From NCBI RefSeq assembly GCF_048595595.1, contig NZ_CP184347.1: a DNA stretch of 64,000 nt; one strand, written 5' to 3'. A program made the position numbers and the translations under genes. Below, piece after piece: positions 43,853 to 53,483 of this stretch. The DNA comes from Bacteroides pyogenes_A. Lineage in GTDB: Bacteria > Bacteroidota > Bacteroidia > Bacteroidales > Bacteroidaceae. The notes below the pieces were generated by a model. It saw only the letters and a program-made list of their open reading frames with translations, ran no database searches and was not told where the DNA came from. The number at the start of each line of letters is the position of its first letter. Positions within the stretch are counted from its first letter, which is position 1.

Positions 43853-46105
43853 TTATGCCGTCTTTGTATCGGTTTGGAACTTACGGCTGACTTTCATTAG
43901 ATTGATCACATAGTTCACCACATTCTGTGCTTCTTGTATCATGGTGAGGTAGACGATGCTGACACGAATACTGCCGATCTGGTCTTGAATCCTTTGCAAC
44001 TCTTTATGTTTCAGCTGTAAGAGCTGTTCGTTCAAATTGCCGGCGCGTCCGATCTCCTCCTCCAGATTGCCGTAATCGTTGTTTTCCAGTTGTCGTCGGC
44101 ACTGCTGAATGAGGTAAGTGATATTTTCTGCCACATCTCCGAATTCTCCTTTCTGAATAGCGTCCAGCGGATTGAAGTTGTTGTCGATATGTTCAAGGCA
44201 AGGTTCGCAGAGTCGGGAGATACTGTATACCAGCTCGCTGGCAAAATCATTCCCCTGATAGTAATACAATCCTTTTTCGAGCGCAACGGCGTTGTCGAGC
44301 CGGTACATGGCTACCGCTCCGGTACGTTTCATCTGTTTGATCAGTTGCTTTTGGAATTTCGAGGCCCCCATTGCCCGGCGGAGTCCGCGCAGGTTTTCAT
44401 GAATGAACGATGTAACTGCCAGCTCGAAGTTGTTTTCGGCGTATTGCAATACTTTGCCTAATTCTTCGCGCGTGTGCCGGCGCATCAGTTGCAGAGCTTC
44501 CTTGCTGTCGGTAGATTTCATCAGCTGTTTCAGCGTAGTGTTGTCGTTTTCTTTCGCTTTGCGTTTCTTGTATACTATTTGGCTGCGTATCAAGATAAAC
44601 ACTGCCAGCCCGATGAGTATGAAGATGGAAGTATTGCCTCCGTAATAGAGAATCAAAGCTACGAAAAAGCTGATGGTGAAGGCTGCTCCCGCTGTGATGA
44701 ACCACCCGCCGATAACACTCAGTACACCGGTGATGCGGTAAACGGCTGAGTCGCGTCCCCATGCCCGGTCGGCCAATGAAGTACCCATGGCTACCATGAA
44801 GGTGACGTATGTAGTAGAGAGCGGAAGTTTCAACGAAGTTCCCAAGGCGATAAGCAAACCTGCCAGCACAAGGTTGACGGAAGCTCGCACCAAATCGAAT
44901 GCCGCCCCGTCGGCTATAATCGCTTCGTCTTTTCGGAAGCGGGTTTCGACCCACTTTTTGGTTCTTTCGGGTGCGATGCGGGCCATCCCGTTGGCAAGTC
45001 CCATGCTGAAACGTACAAGCGTACGTGCCATCGGTGTGCTTCCGAAGTTTTCTTCGCCTTCATCCTGTCGGGAGAGGTCGACCGATGTTTTAATTACAGC
45101 ATGTGCTTTTTTTGAGGTCGACAGGGCGTACACCATGATGGCGCCGGCTCCGACCAGAAAATACCAGGGCGTTTTGGCAGGCCCCAACAGCGAACTCATC
45201 AGGAAACCGTCTGCTCCGGCTTCGGTGCCGTTGGCGGTATAATCCATGAAAGACGAGAAGCCTGCCAGCGGCACGCCGATAAAGTTGACAAGGTCATTGC
45301 CCGCGAAAGCGAGGGCGAGCGCGAAGGTTCCCATCAGCACCACTACTTTGAATACATTCACTTTGAGCCAATGGAGTATTTGCATCAATATGGTGAAAAA
45401 CGCGAAGAAAGAAGTAATCAGCAGGAAAGTGTTACGGTGTATCCATTCTTTATTTTCGGGAGTCATGAACGAGCTGTCTTTCAATCCTTTTATCAGCATG
45501 AAGTAAATGATGGAGGTTGCCGCTACGCCCCCGAAGAGGGCGATGCTGTATTTCATCTTCTTTGTGTAGTTGAACGTGAAGATTACGCGGGCAAGCCATT
45601 GCACAATCATTCCGAAGAAGAAAGCAAGAGCTACCGACACAAAGATACCCATGATAACGGAAAGGGCTTTGTCGGTATTGATCAGATCACCCAAACCGAG
45701 CGCGTCGTTGTTGTGCACTTTGATAAGCGATAGGGCGAACGTACCTCCCAATAGCTCGAATACCAGTGAAACGGTGGTGGAGGTGGGCATGCCCATTGAG
45801 TTGAACACGTCGAGCAGCACTACGTCGGTAAGCATCACAGCCAACAGAATGCACATCAGCTCGGCGAAATAAAAATGCTGGGGCTGATAAATTCCGTGCC
45901 GGGCAATATCCATCATGCCGTTCGAGAGAGAAGCGCCGATAAAGATACCGACTCCGGCGATGAACAGAATGGTTTTGAAAGAAGCGGCTTTGGCCCCTAC
46001 CGCAGAATTGAGAAAGTTTACTGCGTCATTGCTTACTCCGACCATTAAGTCGAATATGGCGAGGGCAAACAGAAAAATGATAATACATAAGTAAATTGTC
46101 TCCAT
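43853..46105 (-). CDS. PiT-family inorganic phosphate transporter with PhoU-like tail
   Basis: A 750-residue inner-membrane phosphate symporter. The two inverted PiT repeats are visible: VGVSNDAVNFLNSAVGAKAA near residue 23 with SMGMPTSTTVSLVFELLGG near 105, and AFAGNDLVNFIGVPLAGFSS near 270 with LSTTYVTFMVAMGTSLADRA near 435. After the last helix (about 520) comes a cytoplasmic helical region of roughly 210 residues (EELGKVLQYAENNFELAVTS, RLCEPCLEHIDNN) that resembles PhoU, a regulator of phosphate uptake. The gene lies downstream of ppk1 on the same strand with a 69-bp gap, so phosphate import and polyphosphate storage are likely co-expressed. Confidence 0.92.
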   Translation of the reverse strand: METIYLCIIIFLFALAIFDLMVGVSNDAVNFLNSAVGAKAASFKTILFIAGVGIFIGASLSNGMMDIARHGIYQPQHFYFAELMCILLAVMLTDVVLLDVFNSMGMPTSTTVSLVFELLGGTFALSLIKVHNNDALGLGDLINTDKALSVIMGIFVSVALAFFFGMIVQWLARVIFTFNYTKKMKYSIALFGGVAATSIIYFMLIKGLKDSSFMTPENKEWIHRNTFLLITSFFAFFTILMQILHWLKVNVFKVVVLMGTFALALAFAGNDLVNFIGVPLAGFSSFMDYTANGTEAGADGFLMSSLLGPAKTPWYFLVGAGAIMVYALSTSKKAHAVIKTSVDLSRQDEGEENFGSTPMARTLVRFSMGLANGMARIAPERTKKWVETRFRKDEAIIADGAAFDLVRASVNLVLAGLLIALGTSLKLPLSTTYVTFMVAMGTSLADRAWGRDSAVYRITGVLSVIGGWFITAGAAFTISFFVALILYYGGNTSIFILIGLAVFILIRSQIVYKKRKAKENDNTTLKQLMKSTDSKEALQLMRRHTREELGKVLQYAENNFELAVTSFIHENLRGLRRAMGASKFQKQLIKQMKRTGAVAMYRLDNAVALEKGLYYYQGNDFASELVYSISRLCEPCLEHIDNNFNPLDAIQKGEFGDVAENITYLIQQCRRQLENNDYGNLEEEIGRAGNLNEQLLQLKHKELQRIQDQIGSIRVSIVYLTMIQEAQNVVNYVINLMKVSRKFQTDTKTA

Positions 46106-46174
46106 AAAATAATGTGTATGTTATTTTTTGGAGCAAAGGACGAGTTTTGACGTTGCAACAGAATGTCATACTTG

Positions 46175-48337
46175 TTACATTTGTATTACCGTGTCCGTTG
46201 TGTCGGTGTTTTTTCGGGGGACACGGGCCTTTTGCGCAAGCAGTTCGGCAAATGTATATTGCGCTCTCACGGCGGGCTGGCTCGATAAGCGTTTTTTGAA
46301 AATATTTCGCAACTGACCGTCCACCCAACAAGCTTTCTGATTGTCGGCCAACTGGATGTCGAGCATTTCGATCAGGCTGTCGCGCAAATCATCATCGAGT
46401 ACGGGAGTAACGGCTTCGATGCGCCGGTAGAGGTTGCGTCTCATCCAGTCGGGAGAGCCCAGAAACAGCAGCGGATTGCCTTCATTGCCGAAGTACCAGA
46501 TGCGGGCATGCTCCAGAAAACTGTCTACAATTCTTGTGATACGGATGTTGCGGCTGTAAGGCTGTTCGGGCATCAGGCAGCAGATACCCCGGACGATCAG
46601 GTCGATTTGCACGCCTGCTTCTGAAGCTTCATAGAGGCGATCTATCATTGTGGTATCCTGAAGCGCGTTCATCTTAAGAATGATTCGTCCTGCTTTTCCT
46701 GCTCTGGCAAGCGCTATTTCCCGGTCGATCAGCCGGTTCAATTCCGGAATCAGGTTGAAGCGGGTGACCAGGAGGGTAGAGAACGCCAAGTCTTTTTCTC
46801 CGCGCAGCGTACGGAAAAGATTGTGCAGGTCGTTCACTATTCCCGGGTGGCAGGTGAATAATCCGCAATCGGCATAAAGGGTGGCGGTTTTCTCATTGAA
46901 GTTACCCGTACTAACGTAAGCATAACTCGGAACGGCTTCTCCGTGAGTGCTTTCCCGGCGGATAAGTGCTACTTTGGCATGTACTTTCAGTCCCGGCAGG
47001 CTGTAGATGATTTTGATTCCCGCCGCCTGCATCATCTCTGCCGTTGCCAGATTGTGCTCTTCGTCGAACCGTGCCTTCAGTTCTACGAAAACGGTTACTT
47101 CCTTTCCGTTCCGGGCGGCGGCTATCAACGTATTTATCACTGCCGAATTTTCGGCAACCCGGTATTGGGTTACCATGATTTCTCTGGTATCCGGATCGTG
47201 AACCGCTTCATACAGAAAGTGGATGAAGTGTTCGAATGAATGGTACGGGTAATACAACAGCAGGTCTTTCTTTTCCACATATCGGAAGATCGACTCTTTC
47301 TCACCGAAAATATTGAGTTTCACCGGTTTCGGTTTCTCCATTTGTGGGAGAGAACGATTGGGGTTTGGCAAGCGGCTCAGGTCTTCCATGTTCAGATGCT
47401 TGTCTCCCGGTACGAGTTCTTCACGATGAATTCCGAATGCGTCCACCAGAAAGTCGAGGAAGTCTTTCGGCATGCTTCGGTTGTATACGAACCGGCAGAC
47501 GGCTCCTATCTTGCGCTTCTTCACCTTTTCTTTCATCTGCTTTACGAGCGATGCGCTGTCTATGTCGTCGTCGATCAAAATATCCGCGTCGCGCGATATC
47601 TTGATGCTGTAGCTCGAATCGATGTCATAACCGGGGAAGATAAGAGGGAGGTTTGCTTTGATGATATCTTCTATGAACATGAGGTAGTAGTTCGTGCCGT
47701 CTGACGGAAGCTCGATGAAGCGGGGAACCTTGGCATACGGTTGCTTCATCACGAAATAATGAGCTTCGCGGCAGGAGGATTCATTGTTTTCACCCTCTGT
47801 GGGTGTTGCGTGTCCTTCATTGTCTTTTCTGTTTTCTTTAAGATAAAGCCGGATGGCCAGATAAATCCGGTTATCTCGCAGAAAAGAAACTATTCTATTT
47901 TTGACTACGGGAACAGGCTGGAGATAAGGGAAAATCTCTTCCTTGAAATAATCTCTGATAAATGATTTGTGAAAATCTTCTATGTGATGGCTGTCCTGAT
48001 AAAAGATGATATGATTGCGCCGGAGCGCAGGAAGTATTTTCTGCTCGTAGATGAAGACGCGGTCGTCCAACTGGCGGGTTACTTCCCGGTTGATCTCTTC
48101 TACCAGCTCACGTGCCGAATGCACGGTTTCTTCATCGTTTTGGGTTACGCCCGATGCCACCGCTTTATGATCGGCTACCCGTATTTTGTAGAACTCTTCG
48201 AGATTCGACGAATAGATAGATATAAAGTTAATTCGTTCGTACAGAGGCAACTGTTCGTCAAGGGCCTCCAACAACACCCGGTAGTTGAAAGAGAGCCAAC
48301 TGATATCCCGTTTGAAATAACTATATTTGCTTTTCAT
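46175..48337 (-). CDS. ppk1: polyphosphate kinase 1
   Basis: A 720-residue enzyme that makes polyphosphate from ATP in the cytoplasm. The N-domain opens YFKRDISWLSFNYRVL and SNLEEFYKIRVADH. The catalytic C-domains contain VFVELKARFDEEHN, the phospho-histidine motif LPGLKVHAKVAL (His453) and YVSTGNFNEKTA, then IVRGICCLMP and the second catalytic histidine in FLEHARIWYFGN. An insert with KENRKDNEGHATPTEGENNE near residue 170 looks disordered and is longer than usual. It is followed by the PiT phosphate transporter gene and shares a promoter region with a divergent phosphodiesterase gene. Confidence 0.96.
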   Translation of the reverse strand: MKSKYSYFKRDISWLSFNYRVLLEALDEQLPLYERINFISIYSSNLEEFYKIRVADHKAVASGVTQNDEETVHSARELVEEINREVTRQLDDRVFIYEQKILPALRRNHIIFYQDSHHIEDFHKSFIRDYFKEEIFPYLQPVPVVKNRIVSFLRDNRIYLAIRLYLKENRKDNEGHATPTEGENNESSCREAHYFVMKQPYAKVPRFIELPSDGTNYYLMFIEDIIKANLPLIFPGYDIDSSYSIKISRDADILIDDDIDSASLVKQMKEKVKKRKIGAVCRFVYNRSMPKDFLDFLVDAFGIHREELVPGDKHLNMEDLSRLPNPNRSLPQMEKPKPVKLNIFGEKESIFRYVEKKDLLLYYPYHSFEHFIHFLYEAVHDPDTREIMVTQYRVAENSAVINTLIAAARNGKEVTVFVELKARFDEEHNLATAEMMQAAGIKIIYSLPGLKVHAKVALIRRESTHGEAVPSYAYVSTGNFNEKTATLYADCGLFTCHPGIVNDLHNLFRTLRGEKDLAFSTLLVTRFNLIPELNRLIDREIALARAGKAGRIILKMNALQDTTMIDRLYEASEAGVQIDLIVRGICCLMPEQPYSRNIRITRIVDSFLEHARIWYFGNEGNPLLFLGSPDWMRRNLYRRIEAVTPVLDDDLRDSLIEMLDIQLADNQKACWVDGQLRNIFKKRLSSQPAVRAQYTFAELLAQKARVPRKNTDTTDTVIQM

Positions 48338-48354
48338 GTAAGTTAAGATTTGCC

Positions 48355-48385
48355 CAAATATAGTATCTTTGCAGGACTAAACAAA
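48355..48385 (-). promoter_or_regulatory. Bacteroides-type promoter for ppk1
   Basis: On the minus strand the -7 TATATTTG is the complement of 48355-48362 and the -33 TTTG is the complement of 48382-48385, with 19 bp between. The ppk1 start is at 48337. Confidence 0.7.
48364..48371 (+). promoter_or_regulatory. -7 element for divergent phosphodiesterase, embedded in ppk1 promoter
   Basis: TATCTTTG fits TAnnTTTG, lies 20 bp before the start at 48392, and sits between the two boxes of the ppk1 promoter. The two promoters cannot easily be occupied at once. Confidence 0.45.
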
Positions 48386-48391
48386 GGATTT

Positions 48392-48883
48392 ATGACAAGA
48401 ATTGGTCTCTTATCGGATACCCACGCTTATTGGGACGAAAAGTATCTGGAGTATTTCGAACCGTGTGATGAAATCTGGCACGCAGGAGACATCGGTTCGC
48501 TGGAAGTAGCCGAAAGGCTGGCGGCTTTCAGACCGTTGCGGGCCGTGTATGGAAACATCGACGGGCAGGATATCCGCAGGCGTTTTCCACAAGTCAACCG
48601 TTTTACCGTCGACGGAGCGGAAATCTTGATGAAACATATCGGAGGCTATCCAGGGAAATATGACCCTTCGATTGTCGGCAGCCTGATGACGCGTCCGCCG
48701 AAGCTTTTCATTAGCGGACACTCTCATATATTAAAGGTGAAATACGATAAGACGCTGGATATGCTGCACATCAATCCCGGTGCGGCGGGCATGTCCGGCT
48801 TCCATAAAGTACGTACATTGGTTCGTTTTGCGATCGATCAGGGAGTGTTTAAAGATTTGGAAGTCATTGAATTAGTGGGGTAG
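48392..48883 (+). CDS. YfcE/MJ0936-type metallophosphodiesterase
   Basis: A 163-residue single-domain calcineurin-like phosphodiesterase, probably cytoplasmic. The dimetal motifs appear in order: GLLSDTHAYWD (about 5-15), HAGDIGS (about 36-42), VYGNID (about 61-66), KHIGGYPGKYD and FISGHSHILK (near 112), then INPGAAG. Length and motif order match YfcE-like enzymes that hydrolyse model phosphodiesters; the natural substrate is unknown. The start at 48392 was preferred because it begins the conserved MTRIGLLSDTH and follows a -7 element. It is divergent from ppk1. Confidence 0.9.
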   Translation: MTRIGLLSDTHAYWDEKYLEYFEPCDEIWHAGDIGSLEVAERLAAFRPLRAVYGNIDGQDIRRRFPQVNRFTVDGAEILMKHIGGYPGKYDPSIVGSLMTRPPKLFISGHSHILKVKYDKTLDMLHINPGAAGMSGFHKVRTLVRFAIDQGVFKDLEVIELVG

Positions 48884-48957
48884 AAAGCTTTCTCATTCTT
48901 TGGAAAGGTTGCAGGGTGACGACAGAACCGTTTCGGGTTATATTGTCATGGTTATAA

Positions 48958-49176
48958 TCAGAATTTGGCCCCGACGCCTATACTTATATTCAGTTCTCTG
49001 TTTTTGGTCGAATTCTTGAACTCCCTGCTTGTTGTCGAGGTTTTACCGATTTCGATGATATTGGCTGTCGCTTTGGTGAATGGCTACTAGTAGGCTGCAT
49101 CAAGGAAAACATACTTGCGTGGCGAATACCAATAAGAACCCGACAAACCGAATGTCAGGCAGAAAACGCTCAACGG
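48958..49176 (-). pseudogene. 3' relic of an outer-membrane beta-barrel protein gene
   Basis: Reading the minus strand from 49176 gives LSVFCLTFGLSGSYWYSPRK and YVFLDAAY, then two adjacent stop codons. In the same frame it continues PFTKATANIIEIGKTSTTSR to LNISIGVGAKF and a natural-looking stop at 48958. The alternating strand pattern and final Phe are typical of a porin-like barrel. The 5' part is missing. The region 48884-48957 shows nothing. Confidence 0.55.
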
Positions 49177-49482
49177 AGAATTAGTGGGGTTGCATAAATA
49201 TAGGCATCTTTGTCTTATGGATATATTCTTACTATCAATCTTTTATCAGTATTGACCACGTATTCATTTTTCGATAAAAAGCCTTCAATAAACATCAATC
49301 AGGAGATTGTTGCTGAGACAAAGGATGCGATTGCTTAGGTCGGACTCACGTTATTTTGGAATAAACAAAATCGCTACAGCAAATTCTGTGAAAGAATGCT
49401 ATATAGCGATTTTATAGTTTAGAAAAAGATGCACTTTATTGGATGCTTGTAATTTTATTTATGTGCATTATCTTTTTCGTTG
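49177..49482. other. non-coding stretch with inverted repeats after M60 gene
   Basis: No gene seen. AAAATCGCTA (49367-49376) pairs with TAGCGATTTT (49404-49413). Nearer the M60 stop, GAAAAAGATGCAC and GTGCATTATCTTTTTC form an imperfect hairpin (about 49422-49478), which on the minus strand ends in a T-run and may terminate the M60 operon. Confidence 0.35.
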
Positions 49483-52242
49483 TCAGAACTTTACTTCCGT
49501 CTTACTTCCATCATAAGCCACAGCCATAACCTTGATGCCGGAGCTTACATCCGCATCCAAATTGAAAGAAGCTTTATTAGATACGAACACCAGTGTTCCA
49601 CCGTCATATACTTCATAGGCCACTACGTTTTGCCATCCGATCATGGTGATAGTTTTGCCACTCTTTACGGCGGTTCCTTGACGCACGGGCAAACGATCTC
49701 TGAATATTTCCCAGTTAGAATCCGAAATATACTCTATTTTTTCTGTCAATGGCAAATAGTTCTTCACTTTTATAGCAGCTATGGTTTTGTCTATCTGGCT
49801 CTGATCGATCACAACTTGACTTTTGCCGTAGTCGTCTATCTCACCATTAAAAGAAGATAAATAACCCCATCTTTTAAAGAAGTCGGTCAAATCGGCTTGA
49901 GTAATGTCGCACATCATCTTGACAAATTCTAATTGCTGGGTTCCGGGTGTTGGCTGATTGGGTGAGGTACGTACCTTTTCATAGAAGTCTTTGTATAAAT
50001 CAGTCTTTCCGCGAGCATTGGAGAAGTAGAGTTGCAGCTGCCATAACGAAATTAACTTGCAGAATACATCTTCCTCACCGGGGTAAGACATGTGTTTTAC
50101 AAACGAGTTGTAATAGGCCTTTTCATATCGGTTATTGAAGCGTCCCATTTTTTCCGTTTCAATACGCGAAGCATTACCCCACTGGGTTTGTACGTAAAGA
50201 GAATGGACATTGTTGCTAACTTCAGTCATGCCGTGCCATTTAAACCCGGGACGGGTCTGAAACGTGTGCCCCTGTTCGTGCGCCGGCCCCCAAGGTGACT
50301 TCTTTAGCTCATTTACATTCAACAGTGTTCTTCTTTCATTCTCATCGGTCACATTGTATGCCGTTCGATAGGATGTGGAATAGAAATAAGAATGGTACAT
50401 GGCATGAAAATAGGCGCGGTTGATGGTAGGGCGGTTGTATTTCATCAATCCCATGAACTCTTTCTCTAAACTTACCAGATCATCGTAAGCATCGATCAAC
50501 TCTTTACCGTTGCTTCCCGCATAGGTCTTGAAGTGTGCGGTGGAAAATGTGAGGTGAGCATGCTTACCCACTACGTCGAAATACTCGTCAACGGCTGCAT
50601 TGAGATATTTCGACCAGTCTGATGCCTGATGCTTTTGTGAATCGAAATATCCGTTGACTTTCCCGGTCGCAAAATGAATTTTCACCGGCTGAGCTGTTTG
50701 GTAATCGGGTGTATGGTAGAAGACGTAAATCAACCCCTTGTTCTTCATCTTCAATTTATTCACTCCCTGAGAAAGCGAATAATAGGATGCGTTTCCATAT
50801 CCGTCTCCACCGGGTTTGTTAAGGTTCTGGACTTTCAATCCTATTTTATAACCTTCGGTGGGACCTACGAAAACGATGAGTTCATCGTTTTCCTCAACGC
50901 TAATGCCGGTCGGATTGTCGAGCAGGCTCAGCGTAGAGGTTTTGTTCACACGCGCCCAATCATCAGGATGCGGCCAAGCATGGTAGTTTTGAATGCGGAA
51001 TTCATGCGGATAGCTTCCTTTATGCAGATAGAAAGCAATGTTCCGATAGAGCTTGTTCGGCACTTTCTCAATCTCTTCGATGGATATGTCGGGCTTCAGC
51101 TCTGAACAAGTGAGGTCGGTAAACAACGTGAGAGGGTCGAAATTGTCGGAGTTGCGACGATAGAACTCCATTTCGGAACAAGAGGCAAATCCTTGTCTGT
51201 CTCCATTGCCCGACTTCACGACAAATTTTACGGAAAGGGGCTTTATCAGAGGTTTGTCAAACAAAACTTTTGTCATCATCGAGGAGCCTTTGAAGTCATA
51301 GTCCGTTACTTTCACATAATTGGGAACGTCTTGCGTGGATGCCCAAATTTCCACTTCTTTAAAATGTCCATTGTATCCTTCGAGGCGGGGGTAGTAGACC
51401 AAATAGTCGATGCTTTCCTGGTTATCGAAAAAATATTCGAGGGTAATCGGGAAATAATCGTCTCCACTATTGTTCCACGATGAGTGGTAAATGGTGTTGT
51501 AATTACCATCGAATGATTTTTCTATTTCTGCCCCCTTTTGGAAAGAACTTGCCGATGCACGGCTTATAGGCACTTTCACGTCATCCTTGATGTCATCGGT
51601 ACTTTCTCCCGTATAGCCAGTTTGCGCTTTCTGCGTCACCAGCACTTTCTTTTCGAGTGTTCCCCCTTTCTGCTTTACCACCAACTCGGTTGTACGTGCC
51701 GCTTCCTCACTGTTGAACGAAACATCGAAGCGATACTCTTTTTTTACCATTTCAACAGCACGTGTATTGGTTAAGGGTTTAATCCATGTAACATCCGTCG
51801 GGATACTGATGTCGTACTCTATGTTAGCGGTAACTTCCAATTTCATCTCTCCTCCATCTGCGGCAATGGTGAACATTTCGGAAGAAAGTAATAGGGCGGG
51901 AGCCATACCCAATTGTTCCACAACTATGATTTCCGAAAGCTTACCGGCAGTCACCTTGATCTCTCCACGGCGTTTCTCCATTTCCGGATTGGCAGATACG
52001 CTAATCTGTAGTATGGATCCGCGAGACAGTGTTTTGAGCCAAGTTTCGGCATCCTTTTGAACAGTTGCTGTCCAATAGTTGTCATTCGTTTTTATCTGGA
52101 TATCGGATGAGGAAGCTGCCTCGGAAAAGTTTACCGTTTTCTGCTTGATAGTAAGGAACAACATGTCGTCTTCCGATTTATCGCTGCACGTAAGCATCAG
52201 AAAAGCGGATACAGTCAAAAGAAAAATCAGACGTAGTTTCAT
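49483..52242 (-). CDS. M60-family (enhancin-like) zinc peptidase lipoprotein, likely mucinase
   Basis: A 919-residue surface lipoprotein (lipobox MLTC, Cys19). Two BACON-type modules occupy about 25-210, followed by a discoidin/F5-8C-like carbohydrate-binding domain (ASSFQKGAEIEKSFDGNYNT onward, about 230-362). The peptidase region has a gluzincin site HEQGH at 655-659 with the downstream Glu674 in HGMTEVSNN, the M60 pattern. A final small domain (EVYDGGTLVFVSNKASF) closes the chain. Characterised Bacteroides relatives such as BT4244 cut mucin next to O-glycans; that activity is inferred here from the family. It is the last gene of the sigma-FecR-SusC-SusD-discoidin operon. Confidence 0.92.
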   Translation of the reverse strand: MKLRLIFLLTVSAFLMLTCSDKSEDDMLFLTIKQKTVNFSEAASSSDIQIKTNDNYWTATVQKDAETWLKTLSRGSILQISVSANPEMEKRRGEIKVTAGKLSEIIVVEQLGMAPALLLSSEMFTIAADGGEMKLEVTANIEYDISIPTDVTWIKPLTNTRAVEMVKKEYRFDVSFNSEEAARTTELVVKQKGGTLEKKVLVTQKAQTGYTGESTDDIKDDVKVPISRASASSFQKGAEIEKSFDGNYNTIYHSSWNNSGDDYFPITLEYFFDNQESIDYLVYYPRLEGYNGHFKEVEIWASTQDVPNYVKVTDYDFKGSSMMTKVLFDKPLIKPLSVKFVVKSGNGDRQGFASCSEMEFYRRNSDNFDPLTLFTDLTCSELKPDISIEEIEKVPNKLYRNIAFYLHKGSYPHEFRIQNYHAWPHPDDWARVNKTSTLSLLDNPTGISVEENDELIVFVGPTEGYKIGLKVQNLNKPGGDGYGNASYYSLSQGVNKLKMKNKGLIYVFYHTPDYQTAQPVKIHFATGKVNGYFDSQKHQASDWSKYLNAAVDEYFDVVGKHAHLTFSTAHFKTYAGSNGKELIDAYDDLVSLEKEFMGLMKYNRPTINRAYFHAMYHSYFYSTSYRTAYNVTDENERRTLLNVNELKKSPWGPAHEQGHTFQTRPGFKWHGMTEVSNNVHSLYVQTQWGNASRIETEKMGRFNNRYEKAYYNSFVKHMSYPGEEDVFCKLISLWQLQLYFSNARGKTDLYKDFYEKVRTSPNQPTPGTQQLEFVKMMCDITQADLTDFFKRWGYLSSFNGEIDDYGKSQVVIDQSQIDKTIAAIKVKNYLPLTEKIEYISDSNWEIFRDRLPVRQGTAVKSGKTITMIGWQNVVAYEVYDGGTLVFVSNKASFNLDADVSSGIKVMAVAYDGSKTEVKF

Positions 52243-52547
52243 TGTTAATCGTTTTAAATAGTTTTTTAAAGATTTGGAGTTTAAGTAAAGTGTTTAAAAA
52301 CAATACTTTAATTAAGAAGAATGTTATGGTATCTGAAAGATCGAATAGCTCATTCGATTTAGTAGTAGGTTTGTTTTTCCCTTTTCAATTATTTATCGGC
52401 TTCTTTTGAGTTTTCTTTTCAGTCTCTTTTCCTGTTTTTGTTTCTCAAATAGCTTGTTATGCATCTCGTAAAACAGAAAAATCCTCTAAAAAAGAAAGCT
52501 CAAAAGAATACCGGGTAAATTTAAATACTTTTCTTTCTGAACAAATG
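52243..52547. other. A+T-rich spacer inside the M60 operon
   Basis: A 305-bp gap between the discoidin lipoprotein and M60 genes, without a coding frame. ATCGAAT/ATTCGAT forms a small hairpin near 52353-52371. The gap is long for an operon and could hide a secondary promoter, but no paired -33/-7 elements were found. Confidence 0.4.
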
Positions 52548-53465
52548 CTATAGCACGGTTGTCTCTCCTGTTTCCGGATCGAACATCTCGAGCTTATATT
52601 TGTAAAGCTTGATTTCGGCTAACGAAAAGAATAACCCCTTTCCATGTGGTTCAAGAACTTCAAACCAAACATACTGCATTGGAGATGGAAGAACGTAGCC
52701 TGAAGATTCCACTTCAGTGCCGCTTCCTTCGGGCATGCCTCTGAACTCGGCCACTTTATGCGCCGAGAAATTCGCCGGATTGAAAGTAGTTCCATCAAAC
52801 GTTTCACTCACCCAAAGATCCATATCCTTTGGGCGATTGTTGTTGTTGGCATGCGTACGATTCTTGATGAAGAAGCTCAATGTATTGATTGATTCGGGCA
52901 CTTTCATCACAATGTAGTGCGGAAAAGGTTTGGGATTGCTCCAGCTCATGTGGAAATACGTGTTGTAATTATTATCCACCAAGCTTGCAATCACCCCTTC
53001 ACCATAATGGGGCTCGGGATTGCTCGCCCAGATCTGCGTAGGATCTATTTCCATTTGTTCCTTACTGTCAGAGATCACTTTGATTATCTTGGGCAGTGCA
53101 AGCGATTCGGCAGTTATGGTGCGCACTTCTCCTTCACGTCCCTTGGCAGTTACAGGCATGAGTTTAAATTCGATGGCTCCGTAGCGCTTGAGCAAACCGT
53201 CGATGATAATATGATCGGCATACACACTGGCTAAGCGGATATGTTCTTTATTTGTGCCGGGATGCCTGTAAGTTACCCGGATGTATTCGTAATTGGCAGC
53301 TTCTGGAATCTTCCAGCTTATTTTAACGGCACCTTCCTGCGATTCGGCAGTCAAGGAAGAAGCTTCGATTGCTACAGGCAGTGGACCGAGGTCCTCCTTC
53401 TGGCAACCCCACAATGCAAGTAGAGTAACAGCTCCTGCAAAGGCATATATAAATAAATGTTTCAT
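52548..53465 (-). CDS. surface lipoprotein with DUF4959-like and discoidin-like domains
   Basis: A 305-residue lipoprotein (leader ending LALWGC, Cys21). The first half resembles the fibronectin-like DUF4959 fold (SLTAESQEGAVKISWKIPEA, YIRVTYRHPG). The second half is a discoidin/F5-8C-like domain (SLVDNNYNTYFHMSWSNP, HYIVMKVPESINTLSFFI, DMDLWVSETFDG). Such proteins occupy the surface glycan-binding position after SusD and probably bind glycan at the cell surface. It is 18 bp downstream of the SusD gene and shares its domain type with the M60 peptidase that follows. Confidence 0.85.
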   Translation of the reverse strand: MKHLFIYAFAGAVTLLALWGCQKEDLGPLPVAIEASSLTAESQEGAVKISWKIPEAANYEYIRVTYRHPGTNKEHIRLASVYADHIIIDGLLKRYGAIEFKLMPVTAKGREGEVRTITAESLALPKIIKVISDSKEQMEIDPTQIWASNPEPHYGEGVIASLVDNNYNTYFHMSWSNPKPFPHYIVMKVPESINTLSFFIKNRTHANNNNRPKDMDLWVSETFDGTTFNPANFSAHKVAEFRGMPEGSGTEVESSGYVLPSPMQYVWFEVLEPHGKGLFFSLAEIKLYKYKLEMFDPETGETTVL

Positions 53466-53483
53466 CTTGTATATGTTTAAACA

